Assembly (NCBI RefSeq): GCF_001039355.2
Contig: NW_019775410.1
Location: 151,191-183,218 of the forward strand
Direction: 5' to 3'
DNA: 32,028 nucleotides
DNA from: Lingula anatina
Taxonomy: Eukaryota; Brachiopoda; Lingulata; Lingulida; Lingulidae
Under the pieces are notes generated by a model that saw only the letters and a list, made by a program, of their open reading frames with translations, searched no databases and was not told where the DNA came from. The stretch's first letter is position 1. Each line of letters starts with the position of its first letter. The translations under genes were made by a program, and so were the position numbers. This document shows, one piece after another, positions 1 to 9,860 of the stretch.

Positions 1-2368
1 ATACATACAGCCTATGTAAAGTTACTTTCAAAGTTGAATCAGTTCAGTTTGTGAACTTTAATAAAATACCAGTACAGACTAGCAGTGTATGTTTTTACGT
101 AAAATATCATTTTTCCTGATCTCCCACTATTTCTCAAAATCTCCCCAACTTTTAAGCTCAGAGGGGAGAATTCTCCCCCCTTTTTTGAGACCTTGGCAGA
201 ACCCTGCGGCTGTTTCACAATCAGGGTGAACAATTAAATGTGGTTATTGTTACAAGTGTCTGATAAATTAACAATTTATGATTAGAGATTGCTGATAGAA
301 TGATATCAAAGACACTGTTCATAGGAGCAAAATAAAAAAAGAATTATAATAATCGGACTACAATTTACAAAAATATGGCCAATTATGTGTCCAAAAAGTA
401 CCTATTTCTAGCTGTTACGATGGGTCATTTGCAACTTAAGTCATAAATATGATGCACTAGCTCTTTTTGTCAATGATTTATGGTGAATATGATATTGGTA
501 TATAATTCCCACAACATATGTCTTCTCTTCTAGCAGGTTCTTTCAAAGATATGTTCTGAGTAAAAATTTATTTTAACCATTTTGCTGAAACAGGCTTTTG
601 TACACATTTTACTTATTTTTGTTAATGCAATGAAAAACATATTTGATAAGGCCAAATATTACTTCGAAATCACCTACGTGATAATAAGATGAATTTACCA
701 TGTTATGACTTAAACATAAGAAAGGAGTTGTGCATATGTAACCATTATTATTAATGCTACGGTATTTATAATCATGAGCCCCTTGGTGTCTCCTACTTTT
801 TGTAGTGTCCGTACCCTCCCTATCTATTTTAGGAATCACAGCAGATTCTGTCTGATTTTATTATTCTATAATGTCTACACTGACATTTATTTTGCAGGAA
901 GAAAATAGCACATAACCCCTTATTATGAAAAGAAATGCAAGAATTTGGTGCCAAATGTAGTGTCCGTACCCCCACTGTAGTGTCCATACCCCCAAGTTAT
1001 ACATTAACCATTGGATAACTGGCTACATATCAATGATGATAAAACTTCAAAATATGATGCAAAATATTGTTTTAGACTATATAAAATGCATTCTTGTCTT
1101 ATGATGTTTAGAAAAAACACTGTATATAAATATATATTCGATAAAGTGATACTGATTAATTAGAGTCAGGCAAGAGATTTTGCAAAGAAATAATATCAGT
1201 CAAGATGCTACTCTTTGCATTCAAAATGAACAATATTGGTTTGAATATATTGCCAAATATAGCTAATTGCAAAATAATAAATTGTTTATGGATTAATGTA
1301 TATGATATATTTTGAGGGGGTACGAACATTTCAATACATGAATAATTAACAGTACATTTATTATACTCTCAGTGAATGAAGTATCAAATATGGATGACAA
1401 TAAACAAAAAGCCAAACAGGAAAAGAAAAAGGGATCATGAATATTTTACTGTCAGCAAAAAATAATTTTGAAAAACAAAGACGTCAAAGAGCTAATATCC
1501 GTAAAGATGCTAACAATCTTGCTGAAGCACATAAGGAAGATGTTGAATGCACGTAACATAGCATAGAAGAAAACAAAAAAAGAAGAATCATCCTAGGCTG
1601 GCCCAGCAAGAAAGACTAAAGTAAAGAGAAGAAATTAGGGTATACTGACAGAGTTAAGGAGAATCAGAAACCCAACAATCCTGAAAACAGTAGAACAAGA
1701 GGTGCAAATTAACGAGAGATGAAAAAGAAGAAAAGATTCCAAAAACAGGAATCAAGACTAAAAGAAAAAAAAAATGAATAGATAAAAAAGGCCAAGCAAC
1801 AGAAAGAAAAGTTACAATTAAAGTCTGGTAAATGAAAGTCACACTGAATAACATACAACCAAGCTCCAGCATCCACTGAAAAACGTGCTGTGGTGTTTCT
1901 CTAAAAAACTCTTTGATTAATACATGTACTTGTATCCTTTTGGTTAAAGTACTGCTGTTATATCTTTAGTTCGACATTTTTTAGACTTTTGGCAAAAATA
2001 ACTGGTAAACAATAATGATATTTCAGTAACAAAAGCATCAGTTACTTGAATGTGTAGTGTCTGTACCCCCAGATCATAGTCGAAGGGGCGTTCTGTTAAT
2101 TTGAGCGTAGCACAAAAAGTAATTAATCTTGTGCTCTAAAAATTGTAGATATCATAGTTAAGATGTTATTCTTTTTATCTGTTACAAAATTAAACAAATG
2201 CATCAGAGTTCATTTTTCTCTCAATGTGACCCCTATTTTGTACCCCTGATCGTGAAACAGCTGAGACCACAGCTTCACCCTTCCCTGCACTTGAATTGTT
2301 TTTTTTTTCCATTTCAAATTAAACAATTTAACCAGTCATTTAGAATAACATACGGCTATTTGACATTC
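1..2368. other. AT-rich intronic sequence, mostly decayed repeat
   Basis: No host exon is visible on either strand. The stretch lies downstream of the SMC4 exon at 3196-3338 on the minus strand, so it is inferred to be SMC4 intron. The next SMC4 exon, expected to carry the Walker A P-loop, is not present here and must lie beyond the left edge. Bases 780-2090 hold decayed transposon material described separately. Confidence 0.5.
780..2090 (+). mobile_element. Decayed DNA-transposon-like region with repeated GTGTCCGTACCCC motif
   Basis: A motif close to TAGTGTCCGTACCCCC occurs near 798, 958, 979 and 2055 on the plus strand. A related inverted form (GGGGGTACGAACA) lies near 1316. Between them, about 1381-1860, is a plus-strand stretch rich in Lys, Arg, Glu and Gln codons, broken by many stops and frameshifts. 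Repeated short motifs flanking the remains of a basic coding region suggest the ends and N-terminal gene part of a DNA transposon. I could not define terminal repeats or a target duplication, so the boundaries are approximate. The motif is reminiscent of the TACGTCCGTTAC repeats around the pseudogene at 19509-20078, which may be a relative. Confidence 0.35.
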
Positions 2369-3000
2369 CTGGGGTCGTGCTAGCACTCACCAATTTCGCC
2401 AAATAATGTCACTTTTAAGAAGTAGGTATTTTTTATTTTAAGCAGGGATGAGGTTTTTCCGATTATTTGTGGGTATCCGACTTTTTTTTAATGAATATTG
2501 CCCCCTATTTATTTGACATATTTGTTAATGTTTAATACCTGACCTGTCATTTTTTTTCCCAGTTTCAGTTGACCTGTCTGCAGACATAGTGCCGAGCCAT
2601 TCAAATTAGTTGAATCATTAGTTCAGCAGCAACAGAAATGACATTAATGTGGATCCACACGTCTAATACAAATGGAAGAGGATGGGGTCCAAACCAATTT
2701 AGAAACATCAATTTTGAACACTTGCATTATTTATTTTTCACAGCTTTCGGATGATGTATGTGTATACTACAAGAAGCTGAACAATTACAAAACAAGGAAA
2801 GATTCCTTAGATTTTAAATCTTGTTTGCATCGACATTGTAAAAAATGCATTTAAAATGGAATAAATATTGGTTTAAATTCCTTAAATTGTCATTATTTAT
2901 TTGGCTAAAAATATTCTAAGTTGGCTAAAAAAATTGGATTTGGCTAAAATTTTTCAGACGTTTGACTAAAGCAAAAAAAAAAATCCTAGCGCTACCCCAG
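2369..3000. mobile_element. Non-autonomous DNA element, 632 bp, with TIRs and CATTC duplication
   Basis: The left end CTGGGGTCGTGCTAG is matched at 13 of 15 positions by the reverse complement of the right end (CTAGCGCTACCCCAG). The element is flanked directly by CATTC at 2364-2368 and 3001-3005, a clean 5-bp target-site duplication. The right flank contains further CATTC copies, which weakens the duplication slightly. The interior is AT-rich with three TTGGCTAAAA repeats near 2900-2950 and has no credible ORF. The element sits inside the SMC4 intron. Its superfamily is not determined. Confidence 0.55.
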
Positions 3001-3195
3001 CATTCACATTCACACATTCAGTTCCAAATAATTCTCCTGATGTAAAAATGTTCCCCTGTATTTAAAATTTGAAACAGCCACCAAATCTCCAGGCCTGATA
3101 ACAATCAGTCACAAAATGAGTGAAAAATTTGATTGTCAAGCACTGATTTAAGATATTTAAGATTTGCAAATGTTTTTGGCATTACTTATACTCAC

Positions 3196-3338
3196 CTTAT
3201 GGAAAGGTCCCAGTGTTTGCACACCAGCATATGACTTAAAATTTTCATTTACAATGTGAGTGATCATCAACCTTGGGCCTGTCTTGTCAAAGGTGGCAAT
3301 GCCCTCTGGTGGTGGAGGGACTACAACAGGCTGGTACT
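3196..3338 (-). CDS. SMC4: SMC4 (condensin core subunit), N-terminal coding exon
   Basis: The minus-strand exon encodes 47 codons plus a split codon. It contains the proline run VVVPPPPEG followed by PRLMITHIVNENFKSYAG and LGPFHK, the highly conserved start of the SMC4 ATPase head just before the Walker A loop. SMC4 pairs with SMC2 to form the condensin ring that compacts mitotic chromosomes. The acceptor is a pyrimidine-rich stretch ending TTTCTAG (AG at 3339-3340). The donor reads CATAAG|GTGAGT (GT at 3194-3195), close to consensus. The exon enters with two bases of a codon and leaves in phase 0. The Walker A motif would be in the next exon, which is outside the window. Identification rests on recognition of the conserved block. 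The reading frame is intact across the exon. Confidence 0.9.
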
Positions 3339-4635
3339 CTAGAAATGTAGAGAAGAAAATTGACATGTAAAAATAACTATGTACAGTATAACTTGAATCA
3401 GGGTTCACACTAATTTTGCCATTACGTGGAAGGCACAAACGATTTTTTTTCTGTCAGGCAACCATAATAAGTCATACTTAATGTTTGCAAGCACAAACAC
3501 TAATAGATCACTAGCATGACATGGTATTTTGAAAGTCTAGAACGTTTTTGTGTTTCAGATACCCAAATTAAAATAGATGGCAAACAAGACAACAAAGCTG
3601 TCAAATGTACAGACAAAAAGACGGAAAGTGATGCACAAAATAGGCTATCTGTAAATTTTGAGAAAAAAATACAATGTTCTTGACAAAAAAAAATTAATAA
3701 ATAACACAAAACCAAGATGTCGAGTTCTGAAAAATTTAGCTTTACAATAAGTCTATATAGATAGTGATACCATTTCATAATGAATATACCATGCGAACAA
3801 AACCCATCCATATTTAATGGAAATTGTCAATACAGCTTAAATCCATATGGCCCAGCAATATTCACATTACTGCAGTTTAGATGGTGGCTATTCTGAAAAA
3901 ATTTCAGTCTGCCTGCTGCAACAGTGTTCAAATTAGGGTTTTCTTCAATTTTAAAACAACATTACATAGATTAGAATAGTGAGCCTGTTATGTGAATAAA
4001 TAATGTCTGATGAAGTTCTGGAGGGTGTTCACTTTCATAACTTGACAGTAAGTTTGCTCAGACTTCGTTTTGCAACTGCACGTGTTTTGTGCCAAAAGTA
4101 GAAATGATTTTTGAAAGATTTTTGCTCCAAATTTCTCATAAATCATGACCTATCTGTCGGACAGCCAACCCTGCAACTTCACCTGTCCAAGCTGAATTTT
4201 TACCTGACCCGGACAGGCGCTACCATATTAAATAGCGTTGCATCTTTTCTGATATTTTCTCTTGCCGCATGGATACATTTATTTATAAATGATTACGACT
4301 GCTACTATTCTTCAGTCAAAATAACATGAAGGATAGACTATTTATTATATTTCTCCAAAAATATAGATAAAGCAAACAAATCTCACAGAATTACATTGAT
4401 GATGAAACTAATAAGCGGATGTTGATATTCGAAACTTGTCAGTACGCAGGTCCCGAGCCCTCAACATAAGATGTTATACTTGTATTACTGCGCCAGGCAG
4501 AATAAAAATAAACAACTTAACGTGCACACAAGAGATCCAAGTACGCACACAAGTCGTTTACGTCGCGACTGTCAGGAATGAAGGCATTAAAGGCATTGGT
4601 CACACACACACTCTTAAAGGGTATCAGAGTTCAAA
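3339..4635. other. SMC4 intron, left part, no gene seen
   Basis: This is the intron between the two SMC4 exons by inference. Minus-strand open frames here (for example 3500-3811) are AT-rich, lack recognisable motifs and have no splice support. No terminal repeats were identified. Confidence 0.5.
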
Positions 4636-4814
4636 GAATCGTGTCGGCAAAAAAAGAAGCGTATCGGCAAAAAAGAGATGCGTATCGGCAAAAAGAGATG
4701 CGTATCGAGGCCGATACGCTATAAAGGCCTGGATTAATGCTTACTTTCAGGGTTCTCCCCAGGCCGATACGCTATAAAGGCCTGGGGAGAACCCTGAAAG
4801 TAAGCATTAATCCA
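4636..4814. repeat. GCGTATCGGC tandem repeats leading into a perfect 36-bp hairpin
   Basis: The forward motif GCGTATCGGC recurs with 20-21 bp spacing (4659-4668, 4680-4689, degenerate at 4638-4648 and 4700-4709), separated by A-rich GAGAT spacers. Its reverse complement GCCGATACGC then appears twice, inside an exact 25-bp direct repeat at 4708-4732 and 4761-4785. Arms 4730-4765 and 4779-4814 are perfect reverse complements (36 bp) around a 13-base loop. The block is CpG-rich compared with its surroundings. It could be the end of an unknown mobile element or a recent palindromic duplication. An assembly or cloning artefact cannot be excluded. Confidence 0.75.
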
Positions 4815-5049
4815 TTACGTATTTGTTACATTCTATTTAATTATATACTGCATTCACAATTCATTCATTTAATCTTGTTTATAAAAGCGCTCTACATTCA
4901 CTATAATAAACTTTGATCATCATATCTACAAAACAGCATTCATTTTGCAGTAACAGTTAACAATGCATAAGAAAAATCTGAAGAAAAACCACTTATATAC
5001 AAAAAAGGCGTAACATCATTAAAACTTATTTTCAAAATTGATCTATATA
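4815..5049. other. SMC4 intron, unremarkable AT-rich sequence
   Basis: No open frame, repeat or splice signal worth reporting was seen between the hairpin and the Helitron-like fragment. Confidence 0.4.
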
Positions 5050-5690
5050 TTAGTAAGACTGATCACTCCTGTGAGTTACAAGACAATAGGCTGATCGGTT
5101 TTCCTTGAAATGTGTTGTCAGTGTTGCATATATGGTGAAAAAAGTGAAAAAACAGTATAACTTTTGTAAAAATGGTCCAATCAAGCTGATTTTCAAGCTT
5201 GACCTGCCTTTTATGAATATTCATCAGTTCTGTAAGTTTCAAGCCAAGAGGTTAAATGGTTTTCCACTTGTGTTAACTATCAGTGTTGTATATATGCTGA
5301 AAAAAAAAACAGCATTACTTCTTAAATAGTGGCTCCATCATGCCCATCTTCGAACTTGACCTGCATATCATGAATATTCATCAGTTTTGTAATTTTCAAG
5401 CCAAAGGGTAAAATGGTTTTTACACTTATCATGTTATTTGTGAAAGTGTATAGTGACGGGACAGCTATATGTACAGACACATCTGAAAAATGGTCTGATT
5501 CTTTAAGTCAACCTCTAAGTCATTCTCTAAGTCTATGAATGTATATCAGTGCTATAAGTCTGAAGACAAAAAAGGTCAAATAGTTTTTCAATTATCTTAA
5601 AAACACTGAAAGTGGAGACAGCGGTGACGACAAAGGCAGGCGGCGGCTATATGTACAGGCACAGCTGTCTCTGTACTTAAAAAGCCACAG
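5050..5690 (-). mobile_element. Inverted fragment of the Helitron-like satellite-carrying family
   Basis: Bases 5055-5200 match, in reverse complement, the 3' part of the element at 22191-24889 (around 24590-24720, including the CACTCCTGTGA stretch). Bases 5097-5240 match the reverse complement of about 26810-26960 in the copy at 26021. Inside are at least two units of about 150-170 bp sharing GTTGCATATATG(G/C)TGAAAA and GAATATTCATCAG. Two shorter blocks near 5470 and 5650 share ATATGTACAG-CACA with reverse 26690-26720. Neither end signature (GTACCACCA palindrome or tail hairpin) is present, so this is an internal fragment. Confidence 0.7.
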
Positions 5691-5775
5691 TAGGAGCATA
5701 GTTTAGGATTTCAAGCATCTCATCGCTACTGTCCCTTACAAGCTACTGTAAATTATTTGAGAGTTAAATTTCTAC

Positions 5776-5863
5776 CTGGTACACCTCTGGAAGCTCCAAC
5801 AAGAGAGTTAACCTCCATCTGATCCCCTGCCACCGTTTGGGAAAACTCCATCTCAGCTGCCAT
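5776..5863 (-). CDS. SMC4: SMC4, probable first coding exon
   Basis: The minus-strand ATG at 5863-5861 opens 29 codons (MAAEMEFSQTVAGDQMEVNS and onward to RGVP) plus one base, ending at CCAG|GTAGAAA (donor GT at 5774-5775). The single leftover G joins the AG that begins the exon at 3338 to make a GAG codon, so the phases fit exactly. The acidic, low-complexity N-terminus of about 55 residues before PRLMITHIV is comparable in kind to the variable tails of other SMC4 proteins. The start has G at -3 and G at +4, a favourable context. The frame continues open a short way upstream, so a further 5' exon or an earlier start is possible. The sequence itself is not conserved enough to prove identity; the splice-phase match is the main support. 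Confidence 0.6.
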
Positions 5864-5867
5864 CTCA

Positions 5868-6316
5868 GTTGTAAATACTAGCAAATTCCATATGTTGCAA
5901 ATACTAGTACCTAGAAAAATCAAGATTCAATATGCTGTAAATACTAGCACAACTTACAAGTTCCTAGAAATATCAAGATTCAATATGCTGTAAATACTAG
6001 CACAACTTACAAGTTCCTAGAAATATCAAGATTCAATATGCTGTAAATACTAGTACAACTAAAAAAGTTCCTAGAATTATTAAGATTCAATATGCTGTAA
6101 ATACTAGTACAACTAAAAAAGTTCCTAGAATTATTAAGATTCAATATGCTGTAAATACTAGTACAACTTACAAAGTTCCTAGTAATATCAAGATTCAATA
6201 CGCTGTAAATACTAGTACAACTTACAAAGTTCCTAGTAATATCAAGATTCAATACGCTGTAAATACTAGTACAACTTACAAAGTTCCTAGTAATACCAAG
6301 CTTTCACATGTTGTAA
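5868..6316. repeat. 54-bp minisatellite, about seven to eight units
   Basis: Tandem units of 53-54 bp contain GTAAATACTAG, AAGTTCCTAG and CAAGATTCAATA. Neighbouring units differ by a few substitutions and differ in the ACTTACAAAG versus ACTAAAAAAG segment; the last unit decays near 6300. Because 54 is a multiple of three, the minus strand stays open for 81 codons as an 18-residue repeat, which is probably incidental. The array abuts the inferred SMC4 start codon, so it lies in the 5' UTR, promoter or an upstream intron of that gene. Confidence 0.9.
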
Positions 6317-7010
6317 ATTAGGCATGGTTTGATCAAAACTCAGCAAATACAATTGGAATATTAATATGTGATCGTAAATGACTAAACTAACAATTTCACA
6401 GGTAAATAAACCAAGGAGGATGGTTCAATGTCTACTTTTTTTATTTATGTCATTTTTTCCAATATGGTCCATCGGGGGATATATGGACAATTTATGAAAA
6501 TTGTCTAAAAATCCTTAACCAATTTGTTTTATTTTATTTTTTATCTATTTATCTATTTATTTATTTATTTATTTATTTTTATTTTTTTTTTTTGGGGGGG
6601 GGGGGAGGGGAGAGATAATGGTAGACTAGTTTGGTATTCTGAAGTGTTTTTATTCATTTGTAAACTTTGAAGTTCCAAATAATGGTACCGGAACAATTAT
6701 TTTAATTTTTTGGAGATATATTTTTAACATGGTATAAGCCTTTTCCGTCGGTACAGTTGTTAATTTTCCAGAAAACTTCCGCAGGGTCCTTTTACTTTGC
6801 AACTTATGTACTGCTGGGAAATTTTTGACAAGCATTTGATTACTCATGTTTTAATTATAAAGATGATCATGAGTCCCTATGACAGTGCATTCAAAATACA
6901 GGGGTACAGAGTTCAAGCCTATTAGTAGGCACTGCTTTGCTTTCTAGTGAACTGTGTCGAGAGAAAGTAGGTGAAATTTATGGTGTTAAATGCATGTTTA
7001 GCTGTCAAAC
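6317..7010. other. Intergenic region with TTTA/T and G-rich low complexity
   Basis: Bases 6525-6615 contain (TTTA)n followed by a T run, a G run and GAGGGGAGAG. The remainder is AT-rich with no credible gene; a minus-strand frame at 6650-6847 has no recognisable motif. Confidence 0.6.
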
Positions 7011-7015
7011 TAAGA

Positions 7016-7220
7016 CCCCATTCCCACAGATATTAGATCGATCTATCCCTATAGGGAGTTTCACTAGATTACTGTCAGCTTAGCCAGCTTAAGCGTCTGT
7101 CTCGCCTACTTAAAGCTGTAAGGGGGTAATTTACTGTCACGTTCGCTTGGCTAACTGATTGAACCCCCAGGGAGTTAGGTCTATCTGGATGGATCAGTCT
7201 AAATCTCTGGGAATGCACTC
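7016..7220. mobile_element. Foldback/MITE element, copy 1 of a two-copy family
   Basis: The left arm (CATTCCCACAGAT...GATCGATCTATCC...GGGAG...TCAGCTTAGCC) pairs with the reverse complement of the right arm (CATTCCCAGAGAT...CATCCAGATAG...GGGAG...CAGTTAGCC). The 205-bp unit is therefore almost entirely an imperfect palindrome. It is flanked by TAAGA (7011-7015) and TAAGC (7221-7225). A second copy with related arms and TAAGA on both sides lies at 20952-21198. There is no coding capacity. Confidence 0.7.
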
Positions 7221-7440
7221 TAAGCTGCATTGTCTACCTGTAAGATGACTTTTCTGACTCTTGATAAAAGTGCATACTCATTCAAATTTCTTACCCGAGG
7301 GGTCTAAATCCTCGTGAAGCCATTTTCCAGTCTACTCAATTCTTTAACTAGCATTTAATTATGGTTATCCCAACTAATATAAATTATTGCACTTGACTTG
7401 AGGGTACTTTTGGTCATTGAATATTTTGTTTTTTTAAACT

Positions 7441-8526
7441 TAAGGCCACACTTTTTTATTTTTATGGATGACATCCTCTGGGGACCCCAAAATCGGTGCG
7501 AGCGGGCGAAAAAAAAAAAAAAGTCCAAAAAAAAAAAAAATGCTTAAGAAAAGTTAAGTTTTCAGTACACAGCTGGAAACACTAATTTACCACAGAAACA
7601 CGTATCAAACTAACAACATGTCTTTATCCATGCTCTCAAAATATTAAAGCATTGTGAATAGGGCCTACTTCGTAGAAAGGTAAAAAGTCATGAATATATA
7701 TATGCTGCATATTACCAAATCTATTTAAGGTTATTTCATGCATTCTGTTGGTATAGCAATCAATAAAACAAATATCACATAAACAGCGTGTCTTTATTTG
7801 TACTCTCAGAAAATTTAAGTATTGTGAACACTTCACAGAATTGTTAAAAAATGAAGCAAAGATAGGCCTATGCTTCCTACTACCAAATCTAAAAAAGGTA
7901 ATTTCGGTCGATGCCATTTTGTCTACTTCGACTCACACGTAGCAGCCAACTATTGGGTGGCCTGTCCGACCTTCAGTCCACCAAATACCACGACGCTCTT
8001 GTCGACCCTTTTTTCGCTACAAAAAAAAACCCTGGTAAGCCTACAGTATGTGCTGCTTTGGACAGAATGTCACTGAAATTTTCCGGGCGATGATCGCTGG
8101 CCGCGGCCAGCCTTTCGTATAATTGTAAAAAGGTGATATCTCCATGTCCAATATCAATGGCAAACCAATCCAAAACGACGGCCCCCATTCTCTTTATGAC
8201 TTTAATTGTCGTGTATTTTGAAATTAATGCTAGAGATGAATTTGACGGCAAAGCGGCCATATTTCCACGTGGTGATAATACACATGCGCAGAAAGCTCAT
8301 TTTCCGCACTCGGAACTACTCGGATGTCTCCGCAGTCGACAATGACAGCATGGAGCTTGCGGAATTAGCCGAGGATTGCCGATTGCATTTTCCGGCAAAT
8401 TCAATAACGACGTTTGCGACAACCGACTTCCTTTTGGGGGGGGGGATTTTTTTTTTTTTTTGAGAACGGACGAAAATCGGTGCGCGCGCAGGATGTCATC
8501 CATAAAATTAAAAAAGTGTGGCCTTA
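7441..8526. mobile_element. TIR element of 1.09 kb with 37-bp terminal inverted repeats
   Basis: TIRs at 7441-7477 and 8490-8526 (TAAGGCCACACTTTTTTA, continuing to GGATGACATCC) match with one mismatch. Just inside, AAAATCGGTGCG occurs near both ends in direct orientation next to A or T runs (about 7507-7521, 7527-7540, 8449-8462). ACTT lies immediately outside each end if the first T is counted as target, a possible 4-bp duplication. The interior has a GC-richer block (about 7900-8430) with a minus-strand ORF. It also has a diverged direct duplication (about 7613-7731 and 7784-7895, sharing GTGTCTTTAT and ACCAAATCTA). The superfamily is undetermined. Confidence 0.7.
7973..8260 (-). CDS. Hypothetical 95-residue ORF inside the TIR element
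   Basis: The minus-strand ATG at 8260 opens 95 codons beginning MAALPSNSSLALISKY and ending ASWYLVD before a stop. Codon use is mixed and GC-richer than the surroundings, and the product has an ordinary amino-acid composition (one Trp-Phe-Ala-Ile-Asp-Ile-Gly patch near residue 31). I do not recognise a family. It lies wholly within the 7441-8526 element, so it is more likely a captured or residual coding fragment than a host gene. Overlapping plus-strand frames here are likely shadows. Whether it is expressed is unknown. Confidence 0.25.
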   Translation of the reverse strand: MAALPSNSSLALISKYTTIKVIKRMGAVVLDWFAIDIGHGDITFLQLYERLAAASDHRPENFSDILSKAAHTVGLPGFFFVAKKGSTRASWYLVD

Positions 8527-8529
8527 CTT

Positions 8530-8757
8530 AAAGAGGGTAAACATGTTAAGCATAAGCTTATCTTCCACATGGCCCTCTGTTACCAGTCATTCAACAGTAC
8601 TGGCTTTGTTCCCTACTTCAACCTTTATATGCTGAGTGCTAAGCAAGGAGACAGTAGGTACCATTTTTATGATGGTCTTTGGTATGACCCGTCCAGGGAT
8701 TGAACCCACAACCTACTGCACTAGAGGCAAGCACACTACCATTTGAGCCATCCAGTC
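8530..8757 (-). mobile_element. tRNA-derived SINE
   Basis: On the minus strand, 8752 to about 8681 resembles a tRNA. It has an A-box-like TGGCTCAAATGGTAGTG (8750-8734) and a B-box GGTTCAATCCC inside 8696-8707, at the spacing of an internal RNA polymerase III promoter. The tRNA-like head is followed by a body (AAAGACCATCATAAAAATGG, then TAGCACTCAGCAT) that reads as a SINE tail, not a tRNA 3' end. The 3' boundary is uncertain because it meets the end of the TIR element at 8526. It is not a functional tRNA gene: there is no clear anticodon arm and the head runs on into a body. Confidence 0.75.
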
Positions 8758-8889
8758 AGTCCATGTAATGAAGTCCATGTTATTTGTAAAATTCAATTAA
8801 TTCAATTTATGAAACCCTTGCACCCTATGGCTCATCAGAATGAAATGCAATAAAAACATAAAGTCATAAACACAACAACAATACAACTA

Positions 8890-9860
8890 CTAGTAGTAAT
8901 GATAAAAACTCATCAGACTGACGTTAAACTTAGCTCGGATGCACATTGTAAGTACTTTCATAAGTTGCTTAATTGTTGATAGATAACAATTTTATTAGCT
9001 TGAAAACACTTTACTTTGTTTAATAAGTTTTTAACGTATTTCTGCCTAATTGTTCTGTAGCAAAGACATTTTTAAATTATTACAAGAATAAAATGAAATT
9101 CATCCTCGATGTCATCTAAAATACATAGTTTACAGGTTCTTAATTTTTATTTGTGTCTGTTTACCTTCCAGTTTCTACAGCTAGATTATGTGATGAAAGT
9201 CTAAATTTTGCAATTAATTCCTTAAATCTCTGTATAATAAGCTTATTGAAATAGAATTGCACTGTAAAATTATCAATGAGATGTTGGTACAATGGCCCTT
9301 TACTCCTTTTGGATATTTCCCCGGTCAATGTTTGTCTAAAATTATCTTTCAGTCTTTACTCTTTCAAGGCCAGTATAAAATTACCTGACATCTTTTCGTG
9401 AAAAATAAACGACAAGCCAAATGTCACCAGTTCATTCCGTACTCAAATTACCCAATCTAAATTTTTTGTTGAGTAGATCTTTATAGCACGCTTATTTATA
9501 ATACAATTTTTCAGAGAGCGGATTTAAATCAATATTTAAAAATTGTGGCTTTATACTTAAAAGAAGTGGGTATCTCCCAGTTTCATAATGTACTACGTTA
9601 TGTACAATGAAATAAGTTATCACTGGTTCTCCTTTTTGCACCCAACATTCTTTTAAAAATCCGTATTAAATACTGCACATTTAGTGAACACATTAAAGTT
9701 ATGATTTTTTAACATGCTACTTATAGCAAACAATGCTCTTTTTTTACCTTGTTCTGCCATATGTTTTTGGGTTTGACAAAACTTGCAAAAAAGTTTTTCA
9801 TACAGACACAGAACTTGCGTTTCAAATAATAAAATGATAAATCTTTTAAATTATTTAATA
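8890..9860 (-). pseudogene. Decayed non-LTR retrotransposon (LINE) ORF2 C-terminal region
   Basis: Broken minus-strand reading frames retain blocks typical of the end of LINE reverse-transcriptase ORFs. KGKKALFAI-like sequence lies near 9760-9700. FRLSSHNLAVETGR lies at about 9205-9165. SVFKLIKLLSINN lies near 9010-8970. Many stops and frameshifts separate them, so nothing is translatable. The polymerase core and any 5' part are missing. The remnant is oriented opposite to the secreted gene downstream and lies in the intergenic region. Family assignment beyond non-LTR is not justified. The identification rests on motif recognition. Confidence 0.55.

Noticed and set aside
1654-1872. Minus-strand ORF rich in Phe and Leu
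   Set aside because: It is the antisense of the Lys/Glu-rich decayed coding remnant on the plus strand.
3500-3811. 103-codon minus-strand ORF near the SMC4 exon
   Set aside because: Hydrophobic low-complexity translation of AT-rich intron, with no splice signals in phase with either SMC4 exon.
4436-4777. 113-codon plus-strand ORF over the hairpin region
   Set aside because: Its C-terminal half is just translated tandem repeat (SVSAKKR-type repeats) and hairpin, and the rest has no recognisable motif.
5868-6316. CRISPR-like array
   Set aside because: The repeats are contiguous without unique spacers, and the context is an animal genome with introns. It is a minisatellite.
7636-7917. 93-codon minus-strand ORF in the TIR element
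   Set aside because: It is a reading of the diverged internal direct duplication; no motif, AT-rich, likely chance.
8681-8752. tRNA gene on the minus strand
   Set aside because: A and B boxes are present but the sequence continues into a conserved SINE body and no clean cloverleaf with anticodon was found.
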